Below are positions 10,203 through 18,428 of a DNA stretch of 39,027 nucleotides, piece by piece. Under the pieces are notes generated by a model. The model had not been told where the DNA came from and did not search any database. It saw nothing but the letters and a program-made list of their open reading frames with translations. Made by a program: the position numbers and the translations under genes. Origin of the DNA: a virus; IMG/VR virus record IMGVR_UViG_3300006802_000212, positions 1-39,027 of that record. One strand, 5' to 3'. How positions within the stretch are numbered: the stretch's first letter is position 1; each line of letters opens with the position of its first letter.

Positions 10203-11194
10203 AAAGCATCTACGACAGTAGCTGGTCCACCAAAATCTTGATTAGCAAATGTTGCTGCTATTCCAATTCTATTCTGATAGTATCGAGAGTAATGCCTATC
10301 AGCATCTCCGCTTTGACCCAACATATCATAGATACGAGCTTGTGCAAATTCAATCATTATGTAATGATAAGGTTCTGGTATTACTGGAGACTCTCCAACA
10401 GTTGCTCCGTAATCCACACCATTTGATGTTCCTTGTAAGGCAAATTCGGTTCCTACGATTGTAGCTTTACCACCAAGGCCAATAGTATCCCAGTCGGAAA
10501 GTAATTGGTCAAACGTATATCCTTGTCCGTAAGGTGAGCTGGCAGAATATGCATCTTGTTCAGCATCAATAGTAACTAAAGTATCACCGTTTCTAAAACC
10601 AGTGTAGCTCCCTAAATCTGTAACGTCAGACAGAATTAACTCACCAGTATTATCTCCTTTAGCATTTACTCTTACCACCTTTGCAGTAGTAGTGGCAGTC
10701 CCACTATTACTGGCTAATCTTCCCTCTACAACATCACCGACCTTAAATGATTGGCCAGTTAAATTTTTATATCTTAAAGCTCTATATGCAGTGCTCTTAG
10801 TTAATTTTTTAGGCATTGCTACATATTCAAATCTTAAAAGTTTTGCATCCGTAGGTTGAGGAACTAGAGTCATTCTGTTACCCTCAATTCTGTAGCATTC
10901 TGGATGTCCTTTGTAAAATGTGTTACTGTCTACTTTATTAGAGTAACCAGCAGTTTCTACATACCTATCAAGTAAATAACCATCATAATCTGGTGGTGAA
11001 TCCATTTCGATAAAATCGCTGGGTAACTCAAAACCATTTGAATGCTCGTCCAATAGCGTAACGTGAGTACGCTTATAGCATTTAGCAAAAAGACCAAGGT
11101 CCCTTTCAGCATCTTCCAAAAATAATTCCGCATCACTACTATGACTACCACCAAAGGGTTTAGTAACCCTTGTTTTTAATTCAGACCATTTCAT
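10199..11194 (-). CDS. Head-tail adaptor / tail tubular A-like protein (331 aa)
   Basis: The N-terminal and C-terminal thirds look like the helical adaptor of podoviruses: LPSDFIEMDSPPDY and HPECYRIEGNRMTLVPQP are typical 'LPxDf ... y.i.g..l.l.P.p' adaptor patterns, and the C-terminal helix PEPYHYIMIEFAQARIYDML is the matching closing helix. About 120 residues of Gly/Thr-rich beta sequence (about 145-265) are inserted between these halves, suggesting an extra decoration domain. An AAGAGG Shine-Dalgarno sits just upstream of the ATG at 11194. The gene follows the coat gene, as in T7 gp11 and P22 gp4 layouts. Confidence 0.65.
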   Translation of the reverse strand: MKWSELKTRVTKPFGGSHSSDAELFLEDAERDLGLFAKCYKRTHVTLLDEHSNGFELPSDFIEMDSPPDYDGYLLDRYVETAGYSNKVDSNTFYKGHPECYRIEGNRMTLVPQPTDAKLLRFEYVAMPKKLTKSTAYRALRYKNLTGQSFKVGDVVEGRLASNSGTATTTAKVVRVNAKGDNTGELILSDVTDLGSYTGFRNGDTLVTIDAEQDAYSASSPYGQGYTFDQLLSDWDTIGLGGKATIVGTEFALQGTSNGVDYGATVGESPVIPEPYHYIMIEFAQARIYDMLGQSGDADRHYSRYYQNRIGIAATFANQDFGGPATVVDAL

Positions 11195-11213
11195 TATTTA
11201 CCTCTTATTGTAA

Positions 11214-11269
11214 GGGCCACTCCAGAAGAAAGGAATCCGAAACCACATATGAAAAGATCAGAGTGGCCC
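11214..11269 (-). promoter_or_regulatory. Inverted repeat between coat and adaptor genes
   Basis: A perfect 9-bp inverted repeat (GGGCCACTC at 11214-11222, GAGTGGCCC at 11261-11269) brackets 38 bases, starting 12 bases after the coat-protein stop in the leftward transcript. No U-run follows, so it is not a standard intrinsic terminator. A long-loop hairpin here could stabilise the coat mRNA or attenuate downstream transcription, a common place for such elements in phage late operons. Confidence 0.5.
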
Positions 11270-11280
11270 CAACATTTAGC

Positions 11281-12375
11281 TTATGAGTAGCTTGTAGGCA
11301 TATCAGCTTGTATTCCTAACATTCTAGGAGAACTAAAGCATAAAGCACCCATCCAGAGAATCTTACCGACACGAATGTCACGATCCACTGGCTTTTCATA
11401 ACCATCAAAGACAAAGTTACGCTTTGAGTGATGTTTGTAACCCATATACTTCTCATTCAAGAAGAACATATGTCTGTTAGCATCTTTGTCATCACCGGGA
11501 GCAAACAAGTCTAACGCTTGGTCCACAACTACCGGAATACCTCTGTAAAGAAGATTCTGGAATCCAGCATCAGCTAGAGTTTGTGAACTAGCACCAAAAC
11601 GCTTTTGGTCAGTTAGAGTTGATTCATATGCATCGAAAACAACTTGTGAACAAACAATCATAGTTGGTACATCAGCACCAATAGAAAGGTCCTTATAGGC
11701 ATTTCTAAAGAGAGTTTGAACGTACTCATTCTTAGCACTGTTAGAAATATCAGCAAATGTGAATTTCGTAGCAGTAGCAGCATCAGTTGCTGAACCTATA
11801 GAACCATCTTTGACGTAACCACCATTCCACCAGCTATTACTAGAGGAATCAATACCGCCTAGAGTTCTGCTCTGTGCGATAACGTGCTGCAATCCGGCTG
11901 GAGCATTAGCAGATACTGAATAACTACTTGCGTGCTCTGGGTTATTATCGGAATAGATAGCTTTTGCAAAGTCATCTCTCATTACTCTTCCGATATTATT
12001 TAGTTTTGCTTGTAAAAGGTCTAGAACCGCCTCTGGTCCAGAGTTGATGTTTTCTTCTCTAGCAGATATTGTTATAGTTCCAAACGCTTGCGACCAATCA
12101 TACTCAGCAGACTTGATGATGTCAGATGCACCATAAGCCATAGCATCTTGTCCCTTATACCAACCATTTTGTGCAGTACTATCACTGCTTGCAGATTTAG
12201 CATATTCAACTGGCTGAACAACTTTATAACCACCACTTACTGGTTGTGATTTAGCTAAGAGTCTATAAGTGACTACATTAGACTTAAAGATGTTATCCAC
12301 CAACTGAGGGATATAGTGCTTTCTTGTGATGTGAGATAATTGGTCAAAATTAATAGTTCCTACTGGATTTGCCAT
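11281..12375 (-). CDS. Major capsid (coat) protein (364 aa)
   Basis: Coat protein forming the head lattice. Evidence is mainly context and character: it lies directly downstream of an acidic scaffold-like gene and upstream of the adaptor, and has the expected length. An N-terminal arm (INFDQLSHITRKHYIPQLVDNIFKS) is followed by a Gly/Ser-rich stretch (about 165-195) and typical phrases for coat proteins of this class (VPTMIVCSQVVFDAYES; YRGIPVVVDQALD). The start has a clear AGGTGA box upstream and the gene is followed by an inverted repeat. A P22/HK97-fold coat is the likely class. Confidence 0.8.
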   Translation of the reverse strand: MANPVGTINFDQLSHITRKHYIPQLVDNIFKSNVVTYRLLAKSQPVSGGYKVVQPVEYAKSASSDSTAQNGWYKGQDAMAYGASDIIKSAEYDWSQAFGTITISAREENINSGPEAVLDLLQAKLNNIGRVMRDDFAKAIYSDNNPEHASSYSVSANAPAGLQHVIAQSRTLGGIDSSSNSWWNGGYVKDGSIGSATDAATATKFTFADISNSAKNEYVQTLFRNAYKDLSIGADVPTMIVCSQVVFDAYESTLTDQKRFGASSQTLADAGFQNLLYRGIPVVVDQALDLFAPGDDKDANRHMFFLNEKYMGYKHHSKRNFVFDGYEKPVDRDIRVGKILWMGALCFSSPRMLGIQADMPTSYS

Positions 12376-12383
12376 TTTTTCAC

Positions 12384-13298
12384 CTATTTTCTTTCACCGA
12401 AGAGACTATCTCCGTATTCATTCATTATGTAACTCCGTAAATCGTTTGGGTCAGTTAACTGAGGAGTTGGAACTTCCTTGTCCCCACTAGCTCTACCATC
12501 CGATTCCGGAATTGCTTTAAGTTTCTCTGCCTCTTCAAAAGCAGAGTGAGCCTTACTTATAGCACTTGTTTCAGCAGCATCAAAACGTGCAATCTTGTAA
12601 GCATCTTCTAAGTTCTCAATTCCTTTATCAACTGCTAACTCAAGTATTTCATCCAAAGCCTCATTATTGAGAGCTGGATAATTACGTTGTAATTCAGCAA
12701 TTTCAGAATCAAGTTCTTTTTCAGCTTGCATAGTTGCAATCTGGTCTTGTAGCTCCTCGATGGCAGAATTTGAATTGTATTCTTGTGTTTCTGCTGGACT
12801 CTCGGTGTTCTGAACTATACTATCAGTCTGGTTGACACTAGGTAGCGAAAACAATGGATGATCGTCCCCGAGGAAATCCTTTAACGTGGCCATCAATTTC
12901 TCGTCTTGTTGTATCGACTTTACTTTCGCAATATCTGATTCAAGGTTTTTTCGATGTTCTGCGAGTTGCTGGTCACGCTCAGTATATGACTTCTGCCATT
13001 TTTCCTTATTAGAGCGATCATCCAAGGCAGCAAGAATCTCTTCTTGACTATATTCCTTGTCACCAAACTTATAACTGTCTGGTACTACTACCTCTTTGGT
13101 CTGCATATCATCTGTAGGTTTCTCCGATTCTACAGATTGGCTTGCATCAGCCTCTGATGCACTCGCATTGAGTGCCGGAGCCATTGATAATTCTTCGCCT
13201 TTAACTTCATTAAAGCTATCAGCTGGAGTAAATCCTTGTTCCATTAACGCAGCCTTTTCCTCTGCGGATATGTTTGCTGCGGTATTGATATTTTCCAT
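12384..13298 (-). CDS. Capsid scaffold protein (304 aa)
   Basis: Acidic, Glu/Asp/Ala/Ser-rich and mostly helical, with a disordered N-terminal third and a coiled-coil centre (KEKWQKSYTERDQQLAEHRK; EELQDQIATMQAEKELDSEI). This is the classical composition of podovirus scaffolding proteins, which line the procapsid interior and leave on maturation. It sits immediately upstream of the coat gene with a nine-base gap, and has an AAAGGA box six bases before the ATG. The C-terminus (SYIMNEYGDSLFGERK) is where scaffold proteins usually bind coat. Confidence 0.7.
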   Translation of the reverse strand: MENINTAANISAEEKAALMEQGFTPADSFNEVKGEELSMAPALNASASEADASQSVESEKPTDDMQTKEVVVPDSYKFGDKEYSQEEILAALDDRSNKEKWQKSYTERDQQLAEHRKNLESDIAKVKSIQQDEKLMATLKDFLGDDHPLFSLPSVNQTDSIVQNTESPAETQEYNSNSAIEELQDQIATMQAEKELDSEIAELQRNYPALNNEALDEILELAVDKGIENLEDAYKIARFDAAETSAISKAHSAFEEAEKLKAIPESDGRASGDKEVPTPQLTDPNDLRSYIMNEYGDSLFGERK

Positions 13299-13337
13299 TT
13301 TATATTCCTTTTATATTCGTTTGGTTTCCAATATCTA

Positions 13338-13634
13338 TCAAGCCTTTGCTTGCACTTTATCTGGTTCTTCTTCCGCAACTGGGATAGGTTTCTTCTCTGG
13401 CAGTACAATTACACCTTTTACACTGCTATCAGTGTCTAAAGTGACTGTTTCAGCCTTTAATTGAGGTGCTATCCTATCCATTAATAATTTCCAAGCATTA
13501 GGTTGCCTATCGTCTGTATCGTCCATAGCAGCCGTAAATATCTTGTCTATAACATTAGGAACTGCTGGATGCTTACGTATTGCATCACCCCAGCCAGTTT
13601 TTGGTCTTCCGCCTTTTGATTTAGGCTTCTTCAA
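13338..13634 (-). CDS. Small basic protein, possible small-terminase-like (98 aa)
   Basis: The pattern KGGRPKTGWGDAIRKHPAVP followed by AWKLLMDRIAPQLKAETV resembles the short DUF5681-type phage proteins (GRPKG..., then a helix ending in lDRi.P..K) that often accompany terminase and portal genes. Function in DNA packaging is inferred. The N-terminus is rich in Lys and Gly; the C-terminal 30 residues are acidic and Pro-rich. The start overlaps the end of the portal gene by 14 bases. No other small-terminase candidate is visible in the late operon. Confidence 0.5.
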   Translation of the reverse strand: MKKPKSKGGRPKTGWGDAIRKHPAVPNVIDKIFTAAMDDTDDRQPNAWKLLMDRIAPQLKAETVTLDTDSSVKGVIVLPEKKPIPVAEEEPDKVQAKA

Positions 13635-15411
13635 GACCTATTTGTCCTTGCATTTGTTGGGCCAGCTCTGGATTATTCTGCAAGTTTTCAAGAATAGCTC
13701 TAGGGTCGTTACCCATATCTGCCATACCTTGCTGCTCTTGCATCGCTTGAGCTTGTGCCTCTTTTTGCTCTTGTAATTTTCTCAATAGTCTTTCCTTACC
13801 GGGTAGCTCCATATGTTCAAGAATGTATTCTTGGTCTGTAAGTGCACCCATCTGAGCTAATTGTAAAATTTTATTTTCTAGGAACTGTCTATTTTCTGGT
13901 AACATAGAGCCAGCTTTAGCTCTTACTGCCATTTTACGTTCCTTAAATGCAGCACCAATAACATCTCTCATCTCAGTTACTCCATCTGGGTCCGTAACAG
14001 ATACCCAGTGAATTTTATTACCAAGGTTTAAAAACATCATTAGCCACATTTGACCTAGTGTTTGTATACCTCTGTCAATCACTCGAGCTTTGTACTCTAT
14101 CTTAGTTGTTGCTGCTTGTTTCATTATCTGTGCTTGTACACCAGAAGTAACATTGGTATCTCCTCTTCCTTGAGAACTAGGGTTAATACCAGACACCACT
14201 TCAAAAGCATCAGTAAGTAAATTATAAAAGTTAAATACATACCCGGGAACACTAGCTGGGTTCTGCATCTGTACGGCTCCGGGTCCTTTCTTTCTAATGA
14301 TAGAACCGGGCCTATTTGTTATTTGGTCAGTAACTTGAGAAGTCTCATCCACTACCCACATTGGGTTTGATGTAAGAGCAATATTGTCAAGCACTTGGGA
14401 CGTAATCTGGTCCAATGCTAGATTCAATCCCTTTAATCTTTTTGGCTCTGGTTTACCCCAGAACGAATGAGCACTACCATTGTTTTTTAGAGTAACAAAC
14501 GGAAAGGGATGCGGTAAGCCATTATCACGATTAAAGAAAGGATATTTATATTCACCATCGTATAGCAACACGTTATTAGCAACGGTTGTCATTAATAGCT
14601 TATTGGGGTTCTTGGGGTCCCTCATATAGCATTCAATTAGTAGTGCTCTTGGTTCTAATTCTTTGTAAGCCTCTTGTTGGTCTTCAACAACAAAGTGTCC
14701 ACCAGTATCAGTTTTTAATTTAGCTTTTTGACTTTGCTTATCATTCGGATCGTACTCTTGATAAAGTTTCATTGCCTCGTAGTCACCAAGCTTACTCTCT
14801 GGAGCCACGAAGTGGCCGTTTTCATATTTGTCTCTGATAATATGCAACGGAGTTGGAGCTGCATAAATAACATATTCAGCGTTTTCCATCTTAGTAGCAC
14901 TTGGATTTACATAGAAAGCATATGGGTCCACAACATCACAATCTGGCATATCATCCTCATTGCGAAAATGAACCTTTAAAACACCAGTACCGTACACTAA
15001 AAAGTCTAATAACCACTCTGGCATTAGGTCTGTCATACCTCTTACGGTCCATAATTCATCTAGGACTCCTTGCATTGTTTCAGCAATCAAACGGTCCTCT
15101 TCTGATTGGCCATATGAAATGACATCAATTTTAGGGGGTCTGGTAGAAAGTATTGGAATCATAGTGTCTATTGCACTGGCTATCATATCGATAGTCATTT
15201 GATTCTTATATTCTGGCAGCTTAAAGTTACCCCAGTGTTGTCCAGCGTAAAGAGACTCAGCCTCTCGCCAATGTTTCATTGTAGACTGTTTAGACTTTCG
15301 AGCTAAGACAAACTTCTTTTGAAGTTCTTTTATCTTTTGCTTAGTAGCCTCATCTGGGTTGTAATTCTTGGTAGCATCTTCAGCTCCAATTGGATAGAGT
15401 TCTTCAGCCAC
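13621..15411 (-). CDS. Portal protein (596 aa)
   Basis: Forms the dodecameric DNA channel at the capsid vertex. Length, position (after the terminase, before the scaffold) and sequence character fit P22-type portals: a long helical N-terminal region (KQSTMKHWREAESLYAGQHW), a central block with NPMWVVDE and RPGSIIRKKGPGAV, a helix containing SGVQAQIMKQAATTKIEYKA, and a Gln/Met-rich coiled-coil tail (EQKEAQAQAMQEQQG). It starts at a GTG whose G is the last base of the upstream TAG (TAGTG overlap), with an AAAGGTGG box upstream. Confidence 0.75.
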   Translation of the reverse strand: MAEELYPIGAEDATKNYNPDEATKQKIKELQKKFVLARKSKQSTMKHWREAESLYAGQHWGNFKLPEYKNQMTIDMIASAIDTMIPILSTRPPKIDVISYGQSEEDRLIAETMQGVLDELWTVRGMTDLMPEWLLDFLVYGTGVLKVHFRNEDDMPDCDVVDPYAFYVNPSATKMENAEYVIYAAPTPLHIIRDKYENGHFVAPESKLGDYEAMKLYQEYDPNDKQSQKAKLKTDTGGHFVVEDQQEAYKELEPRALLIECYMRDPKNPNKLLMTTVANNVLLYDGEYKYPFFNRDNGLPHPFPFVTLKNNGSAHSFWGKPEPKRLKGLNLALDQITSQVLDNIALTSNPMWVVDETSQVTDQITNRPGSIIRKKGPGAVQMQNPASVPGYVFNFYNLLTDAFEVVSGINPSSQGRGDTNVTSGVQAQIMKQAATTKIEYKARVIDRGIQTLGQMWLMMFLNLGNKIHWVSVTDPDGVTEMRDVIGAAFKERKMAVRAKAGSMLPENRQFLENKILQLAQMGALTDQEYILEHMELPGKERLLRKLQEQKEAQAQAMQEQQGMADMGNDPRAILENLQNNPELAQQMQGQIGLEEA

Positions 15412-15542
15412 TAATAGCCACCGCCACCTTTACCTTTATTTGGTTGTGAGCCTTTCATTCCTTTCATTCCTTTTTTCTTTTTCTTGTTTTTAATCATTTC
15501 AAGAAATTTGGCTTTCTTGCTCATCTTTTTATTTCCGTGCAT
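15411..15542 (-). CDS. Very basic 43-aa peptide between terminase and portal
   Basis: The frame from the ATG at 15542 (start overlaps the upstream stop as TGATG) to the TAG at 15413-15411 encodes a peptide with a central poly-Lys tract (IKNKKKKKGMKGMKG) and a Gly-rich tail (KGKGGGGY). It is bounded by overlapping stops and starts on both sides, which argues for a translated gene rather than a spacer. An internal Met at codon 7 (MSKKAKFLEMI) is an alternative start. Function unknown; a nucleic-acid-binding role is plausible from charge alone. Confidence 0.55.
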   Translation of the reverse strand: MHGNKKMSKKAKFLEMIKNKKKKKGMKGMKGSQPNKGKGGGGY

Positions 15543-15760
15543 CAATTGACTCCTATTGCATCACTAATCGTTTTACGTATTTTCAATTTTTCTTTTTCAT
15601 ATAGAATGTCTTGAATAGCTACATCTATATCAAATCTCCACATTTTCTCATCTTCGGCAGAGACTTCATCCATACTAATATGGAACTTTTTCCACTTTTC
15701 GTCAACGGTATCATAGTAACTAACTTCTAACCAGTCTTCAACTTCTGATGGTAAGCTCAT
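15542..15760 (-). CDS. Small acidic/helical protein of the packaging cluster (72 aa)
   Basis: No family recognised. The sequence is charged and helical in its C-terminal half (DIDVAIQDILYEKEKLKIRK). The start overlaps the end of the large terminase gene by 23 bases and the stop overlaps the next start, so it is embedded in a tightly coupled terminase-portal block. Its size and place are compatible with a terminase cofactor, but no motif proves it. Confidence 0.6.
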   Translation of the reverse strand: MSLPSEVEDWLEVSYYDTVDEKWKKFHISMDEVSAEDEKMWRFDIDVAIQDILYEKEKLKIRKTISDAIGVN

Positions 15761-17132
15761 TTGCAGAATCCATTCTTTCTAAACTTTCGAGCTCACGTAA
15801 TACCCAGCTCTTAGCTGGCAATGGTTTATCTGGTCTACCAATATGAAATAATAGATATCTAGTGGTATCCGCCAAATGGTCTTCCATCTTCGTATCTACG
15901 TCCTCTACTCTAAATTTATCGTGACTTAAACTTGGAATAGTTCTGATCCAGTTGTCACAAGTATCAAATATGAAAAGCTTTGGCCGCTTTTTAATTTTTT
16001 TCCTAGCAATATCACCATCCCAGTGCAAATACTCACGCATATTATTCCAGCCGTTTATACGGTCATTATTTGCTTTAACTATAGGTATACCTTTCATAAG
16101 CATTATATCAGCGATAGAGAGCATACTAGGCAGTTTCTCATCACTTCTATTAGTGTTCTGAGGGTTTCTAATCCACATAGCTGGGTCCCCAATAGTTAGA
16201 TAAATATCTTCATCACCAGAGTACTCGATTATTCGAGCTATGTGATAGTCTAAATGTTTTTCTTTCTCATAATGTTCTCTGTAAATAAATACATTACCAT
16301 CATAGTCTACTGCTGCCCAGATACAAGCAAAGTAATTAGTATAGCCATAGTCAATACATCTGTATCTTCTCCAACCCTCTGGTATTTTGAAAGGTTCTAC
16401 TACGTGCACATCTCTGTTAAAATCTTTAAAATACTGACCAGCGAAAGTATCCCAACTACCCTCTAGCCAAGCACTCTTTAATTCATCTGGTAATGATTCT
16501 AACATATCTAAATATCCGGGGTCTATTTCCATTAGAGTAGGATTGTCATAGATTCGACTAGGTATAAAGATTCTAGTATTCCCACGCTCATCTGTATATG
16601 TTTTATTATAGGCATCTTCTACAAAGCGACTTCGTACCCAATGATGACCGGGTCCACCCGGATTAGTTGTACAAAAGATTTGAACCTTTAATTCTGGTAT
16701 GGTTGTTCGAGCTGAAGAAATAAGTCTAAGATACTTTTCCTCACTATCTAAAAGAGTAAGCTCCTCAATTCCCATTTTTTGATATTCGTGTCCTAGGAAT
16801 GCAGACCAGCTATTCTCATCAGAAAGGTGACCAGTCCTTATTTTAGCACCACTAGGAAAGCGAAATTCAGCCGGATTACCAACAACCTTAACATCAAGAT
16901 ATCTCCACATATGTCTAGCGTTATCTATCCAATCTCTTAAATCAGTATAGTTTCTTCTAATAACGAGGCCCCGATATAATGGATTATCGATATAATGAGG
17001 TTCGACCATCCAAGCAGTCATAGCAGTAGATTTACCGCCCCCTCTTGCACCACCATAAAGTATTTCTTTCTCTGATCGTTGTAAAGCCTCAGTTTGAGGC
17101 CCGGGATGTGGTTCAAATACTACATTTTGCAT
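15738..17132 (-). CDS. terL: Terminase large subunit (ATPase-nuclease), 464 aa
   Basis: Packaging motor that cuts and translocates concatemeric DNA into the procapsid. Walker A is GGARGGGKST at residues 27-36. A hydrophobic-acidic Walker B-like segment (MGIEELTLL) follows near 135-145. The C-terminal RNase H-like nuclease shows its three Asp candidates in CIDYGYT, TIGDPAMW and HLADTTRY. The start chosen is the ATG at 17132, giving MQNVVFEPHPGPQTEAL, the usual N-terminus of this family. An upstream in-frame GTG at 17231 would add 33 residues and would place a perfect palindrome inside the coding sequence. First gene of the leftward late operon. Confidence 0.9.
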   Translation of the reverse strand: MQNVVFEPHPGPQTEALQRSEKEILYGGARGGGKSTAMTAWMVEPHYIDNPLYRGLVIRRNYTDLRDWIDNARHMWRYLDVKVVGNPAEFRFPSGAKIRTGHLSDENSWSAFLGHEYQKMGIEELTLLDSEEKYLRLISSARTTIPELKVQIFCTTNPGGPGHHWVRSRFVEDAYNKTYTDERGNTRIFIPSRIYDNPTLMEIDPGYLDMLESLPDELKSAWLEGSWDTFAGQYFKDFNRDVHVVEPFKIPEGWRRYRCIDYGYTNYFACIWAAVDYDGNVFIYREHYEKEKHLDYHIARIIEYSGDEDIYLTIGDPAMWIRNPQNTNRSDEKLPSMLSIADIMLMKGIPIVKANNDRINGWNNMREYLHWDGDIARKKIKKRPKLFIFDTCDNWIRTIPSLSHDKFRVEDVDTKMEDHLADTTRYLLFHIGRPDKPLPAKSWVLRELESLERMDSANELTIRS

Positions 17133-17210
17133 ATAACACAATAGTAACACTTTATCCGATACTATGGTAGCTAAAAGTGGTGTTGAAAATCTGAGCGTGT
17201 AAAAATGATA

Positions 17211-17229
17211 GTCAGAGCGTAGCTCTGAC
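17211..17229. promoter_or_regulatory. Perfect 8-bp palindrome upstream of terL
   Basis: GTCAGAGC, a 3-base GTA loop and GCTCTGAC form a perfect hairpin about 80 bases before the preferred terL start. It could be an operator, an RNA hairpin in the late leader, or part of a packaging signal. The sequence does not decide between these. Confidence 0.4.
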
Positions 17230-17231
17230 AC

Positions 17232-17825
17232 CTAGCCTCGGGGGGTGACCGACACATTATAAATTAGCAAATCAAATTTTTTCTCTGGGAGTTTGTCACA
17301 TTCTGGTCACAATCTGATAAATTACCCTCAGAGACTCGCAGTCTTACACAGATAACGCAAGGCCATAATCGAAGCAGCACGCACCTTAAATCAGAAAAGT
17401 ACGGCACTAACTGGTCCTATCTGGACTTACTTTTTAGCTCGGTTAAAAAATTATTTTCAGTCGACAAATCAGTATAATTTATAATTTGTTACGATTGTTG
17501 TTGCATTTGTTACAATTGTTACAGTACCTTTCCATAGTTGCTTTTTGAAATTATTGTTTAAGACACGTTAGTCATTCGCCCATTGGGAACGGTTAATCAC
17601 CAATAAAGAGTAAAACTCTAGCACATAAAAATATGACTAAGGGGCCCGAGCAAGGACCACGGTTTAAGCTCTGTTAAATCTAGTTTACTAGGCATCTTAA
17701 GATGAATGAAGGCCACCTTTCAAGATAGACCCAGACACAACACTCAAACCAGTATAACCAACGAATAACGAAAGTATGCAGTATTAACGTGACACTTAAA
17801 AATTTATCTTTCTTTCTTACCGCTA
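17232..17825. other. Divergent non-coding control region
   Basis: About 600 bases without a credible gene on either strand, between the leftward late operon and the rightward small-gene array. It holds overlapping TATAAT-like boxes at 17473-17485, two 15-bp direct repeats just after them, and several short dyads. No tRNA or known ncRNA was recognised. It is the natural place for promoters of both divergent operons, and a pac site near terL is possible. Confidence 0.6.
17485..17520 (+). repeat. Tandem 15-bp direct repeats, 21 bp apart (operator candidate)
   Basis: TTTGTTACGATTGTT (17485-17499) and TTTGTTACAATTGTT (17506-17520) differ at one base, and their starts are 21 bp apart, two helical turns. 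They immediately follow TATAAT-like boxes. The shared core TGTTACAAT occurs again inside the excisionase promoter at 29402-29410, and TTTTGTTACA occurs inverted at 29459-29468. Inferred to be binding sites for the phage repressor. Confidence 0.55.
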
Positions 17826-17918
17826 GCGGTGGGGCGGATATGGTCCTAGTGTACTTGATTTTAGTCCTAGCGACTTAAAGCCACCGCAAGATTTTTTTAA
17901 TAATGAAAGGATAATAAA
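17826..17918 (+). repeat. Hairpin-RBS cassette, copy 1
   Basis: GCGGTGG (17826-17832) can pair with CCACCGC (17881-17887) across a long loop that also contains CTAGCG/CGCTAG dyads. It is followed by the conserved GCAAGATTT spacer, an AT-rich run and a variant box (TGAAAGGATAATAAA) directly before the ATG at 17919. First copy of the family, with the least certain stem. Confidence 0.5.
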
Positions 17919-18188
17919 ATGATATATGTAGTAGAAACTGAACACCAAGGTATTGTAAACGCTTTTAGTAGTCGCAGATTGCTAATTCACAACCTTAAAA
18001 AACTAGTTAAAACTCACAATGTCAGACCTCAAAAAATAGACCAGTTGATTTATGCAGTTGAACACAATTCTATAATCTGGGAAGAGTTCACCATCTGGGA
18101 AGATGTTACTACAGACGGTGAATTTGTTGGTATAGATGATACAGTTTACATTAAATCTTTTTATGGTAATGAAAGGTTATTAGACTAA
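17919..18188 (+). CDS. Unknown 89-aa acidic protein, first gene of cassette array
   Basis: No family recognised. MIYVVETEHQGIVNAFSSRR opens a mixed alpha/beta sequence with an acidic, aromatic C-terminal half (IIWEEFTIWEDVTTDGEF). The start is set by the cassette box AAAGGATAA six bases upstream. It is the promoter-proximal gene of the rightward array, so probably expressed early. Such genes in temperate phages often encode host-takeover or anti-defence functions, but nothing in this sequence proves that. Confidence 0.75.
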   Translation: MIYVVETEHQGIVNAFSSRRLLIHNLKKLVKTHNVRPQKIDQLIYAVEHNSIIWEEFTIWEDVTTDGEFVGIDDTVYIKSFYGNERLLD

Positions 18189-18192
18189 AAAA

Positions 18193-18250
18193 AAGTCCCA
18201 GTCTTTTATGACTGGGCAAGATTTCAAATAATAAAAGAAAGGATAAAATA
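18193..18250 (+). repeat. Hairpin-RBS cassette, copy 2
   Basis: Stem CCCAGTC (18197-18203) / GACTGGG (18210-18216) with loop TTTTAT, then CAAGATTT, an AT-rich spacer and AAAAGAAAGGATAA. It lies between the stop at 18188 and the ATG at 18251. Confidence 0.8.
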
Positions 18251-18364
18251 ATGGAGTTATTTATGACCGTTATGTGCGTGTTTAGTGTAGTTGCTTTTGT
18301 ATCATTTTATACACTTGTAATTGCTGATATAATACGCAATAAAAACGATTATCTCCCTCGATAA
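18251..18364 (+). CDS. 37-aa single-pass membrane microprotein
   Basis: The frame from ATG 18251 to TAA 18364 encodes MELFMTVMCVFSVVAFVSFY and a short charged tail (IIRNKNDYLPR). One hydrophobic helix spans about residues 3-27, with the positive end predicted cytoplasmic. It has its own hairpin-RBS cassette upstream and another directly downstream, which supports it as a real gene despite its size. Function unknown; candidates are a superinfection-exclusion or membrane-regulator peptide. Confidence 0.65.
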   Translation: MELFMTVMCVFSVVAFVSFYTLVIADIIRNKNDYLPR

Positions 18365-18370
18365 AGTAAA

Positions 18371-18428
18371 AATCCCCACGATCATTTTTGTGGGGTAAAA
18401 TTTTTTTAATAAAAGAAAGGATAAACAA
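18371..18428 (+). repeat. Hairpin-RBS cassette, copy 3
   Basis: Stem CCCCAC (18374-18379) / GTGGGG (18390-18395), then an AAAATTTTTTTAAT spacer and AAAAGAAAGGATAA before the ATG at 18429. The stem sequence differs from copy 2 but pairing is kept. Confidence 0.8.

Noticed and set aside
17232-17918. Search for a CRISPR array, riboswitch or tRNA in the long control region.
   Set aside because: Only two direct repeats and short dyads were found; no regular repeat-spacer pattern or known RNA motif is present.
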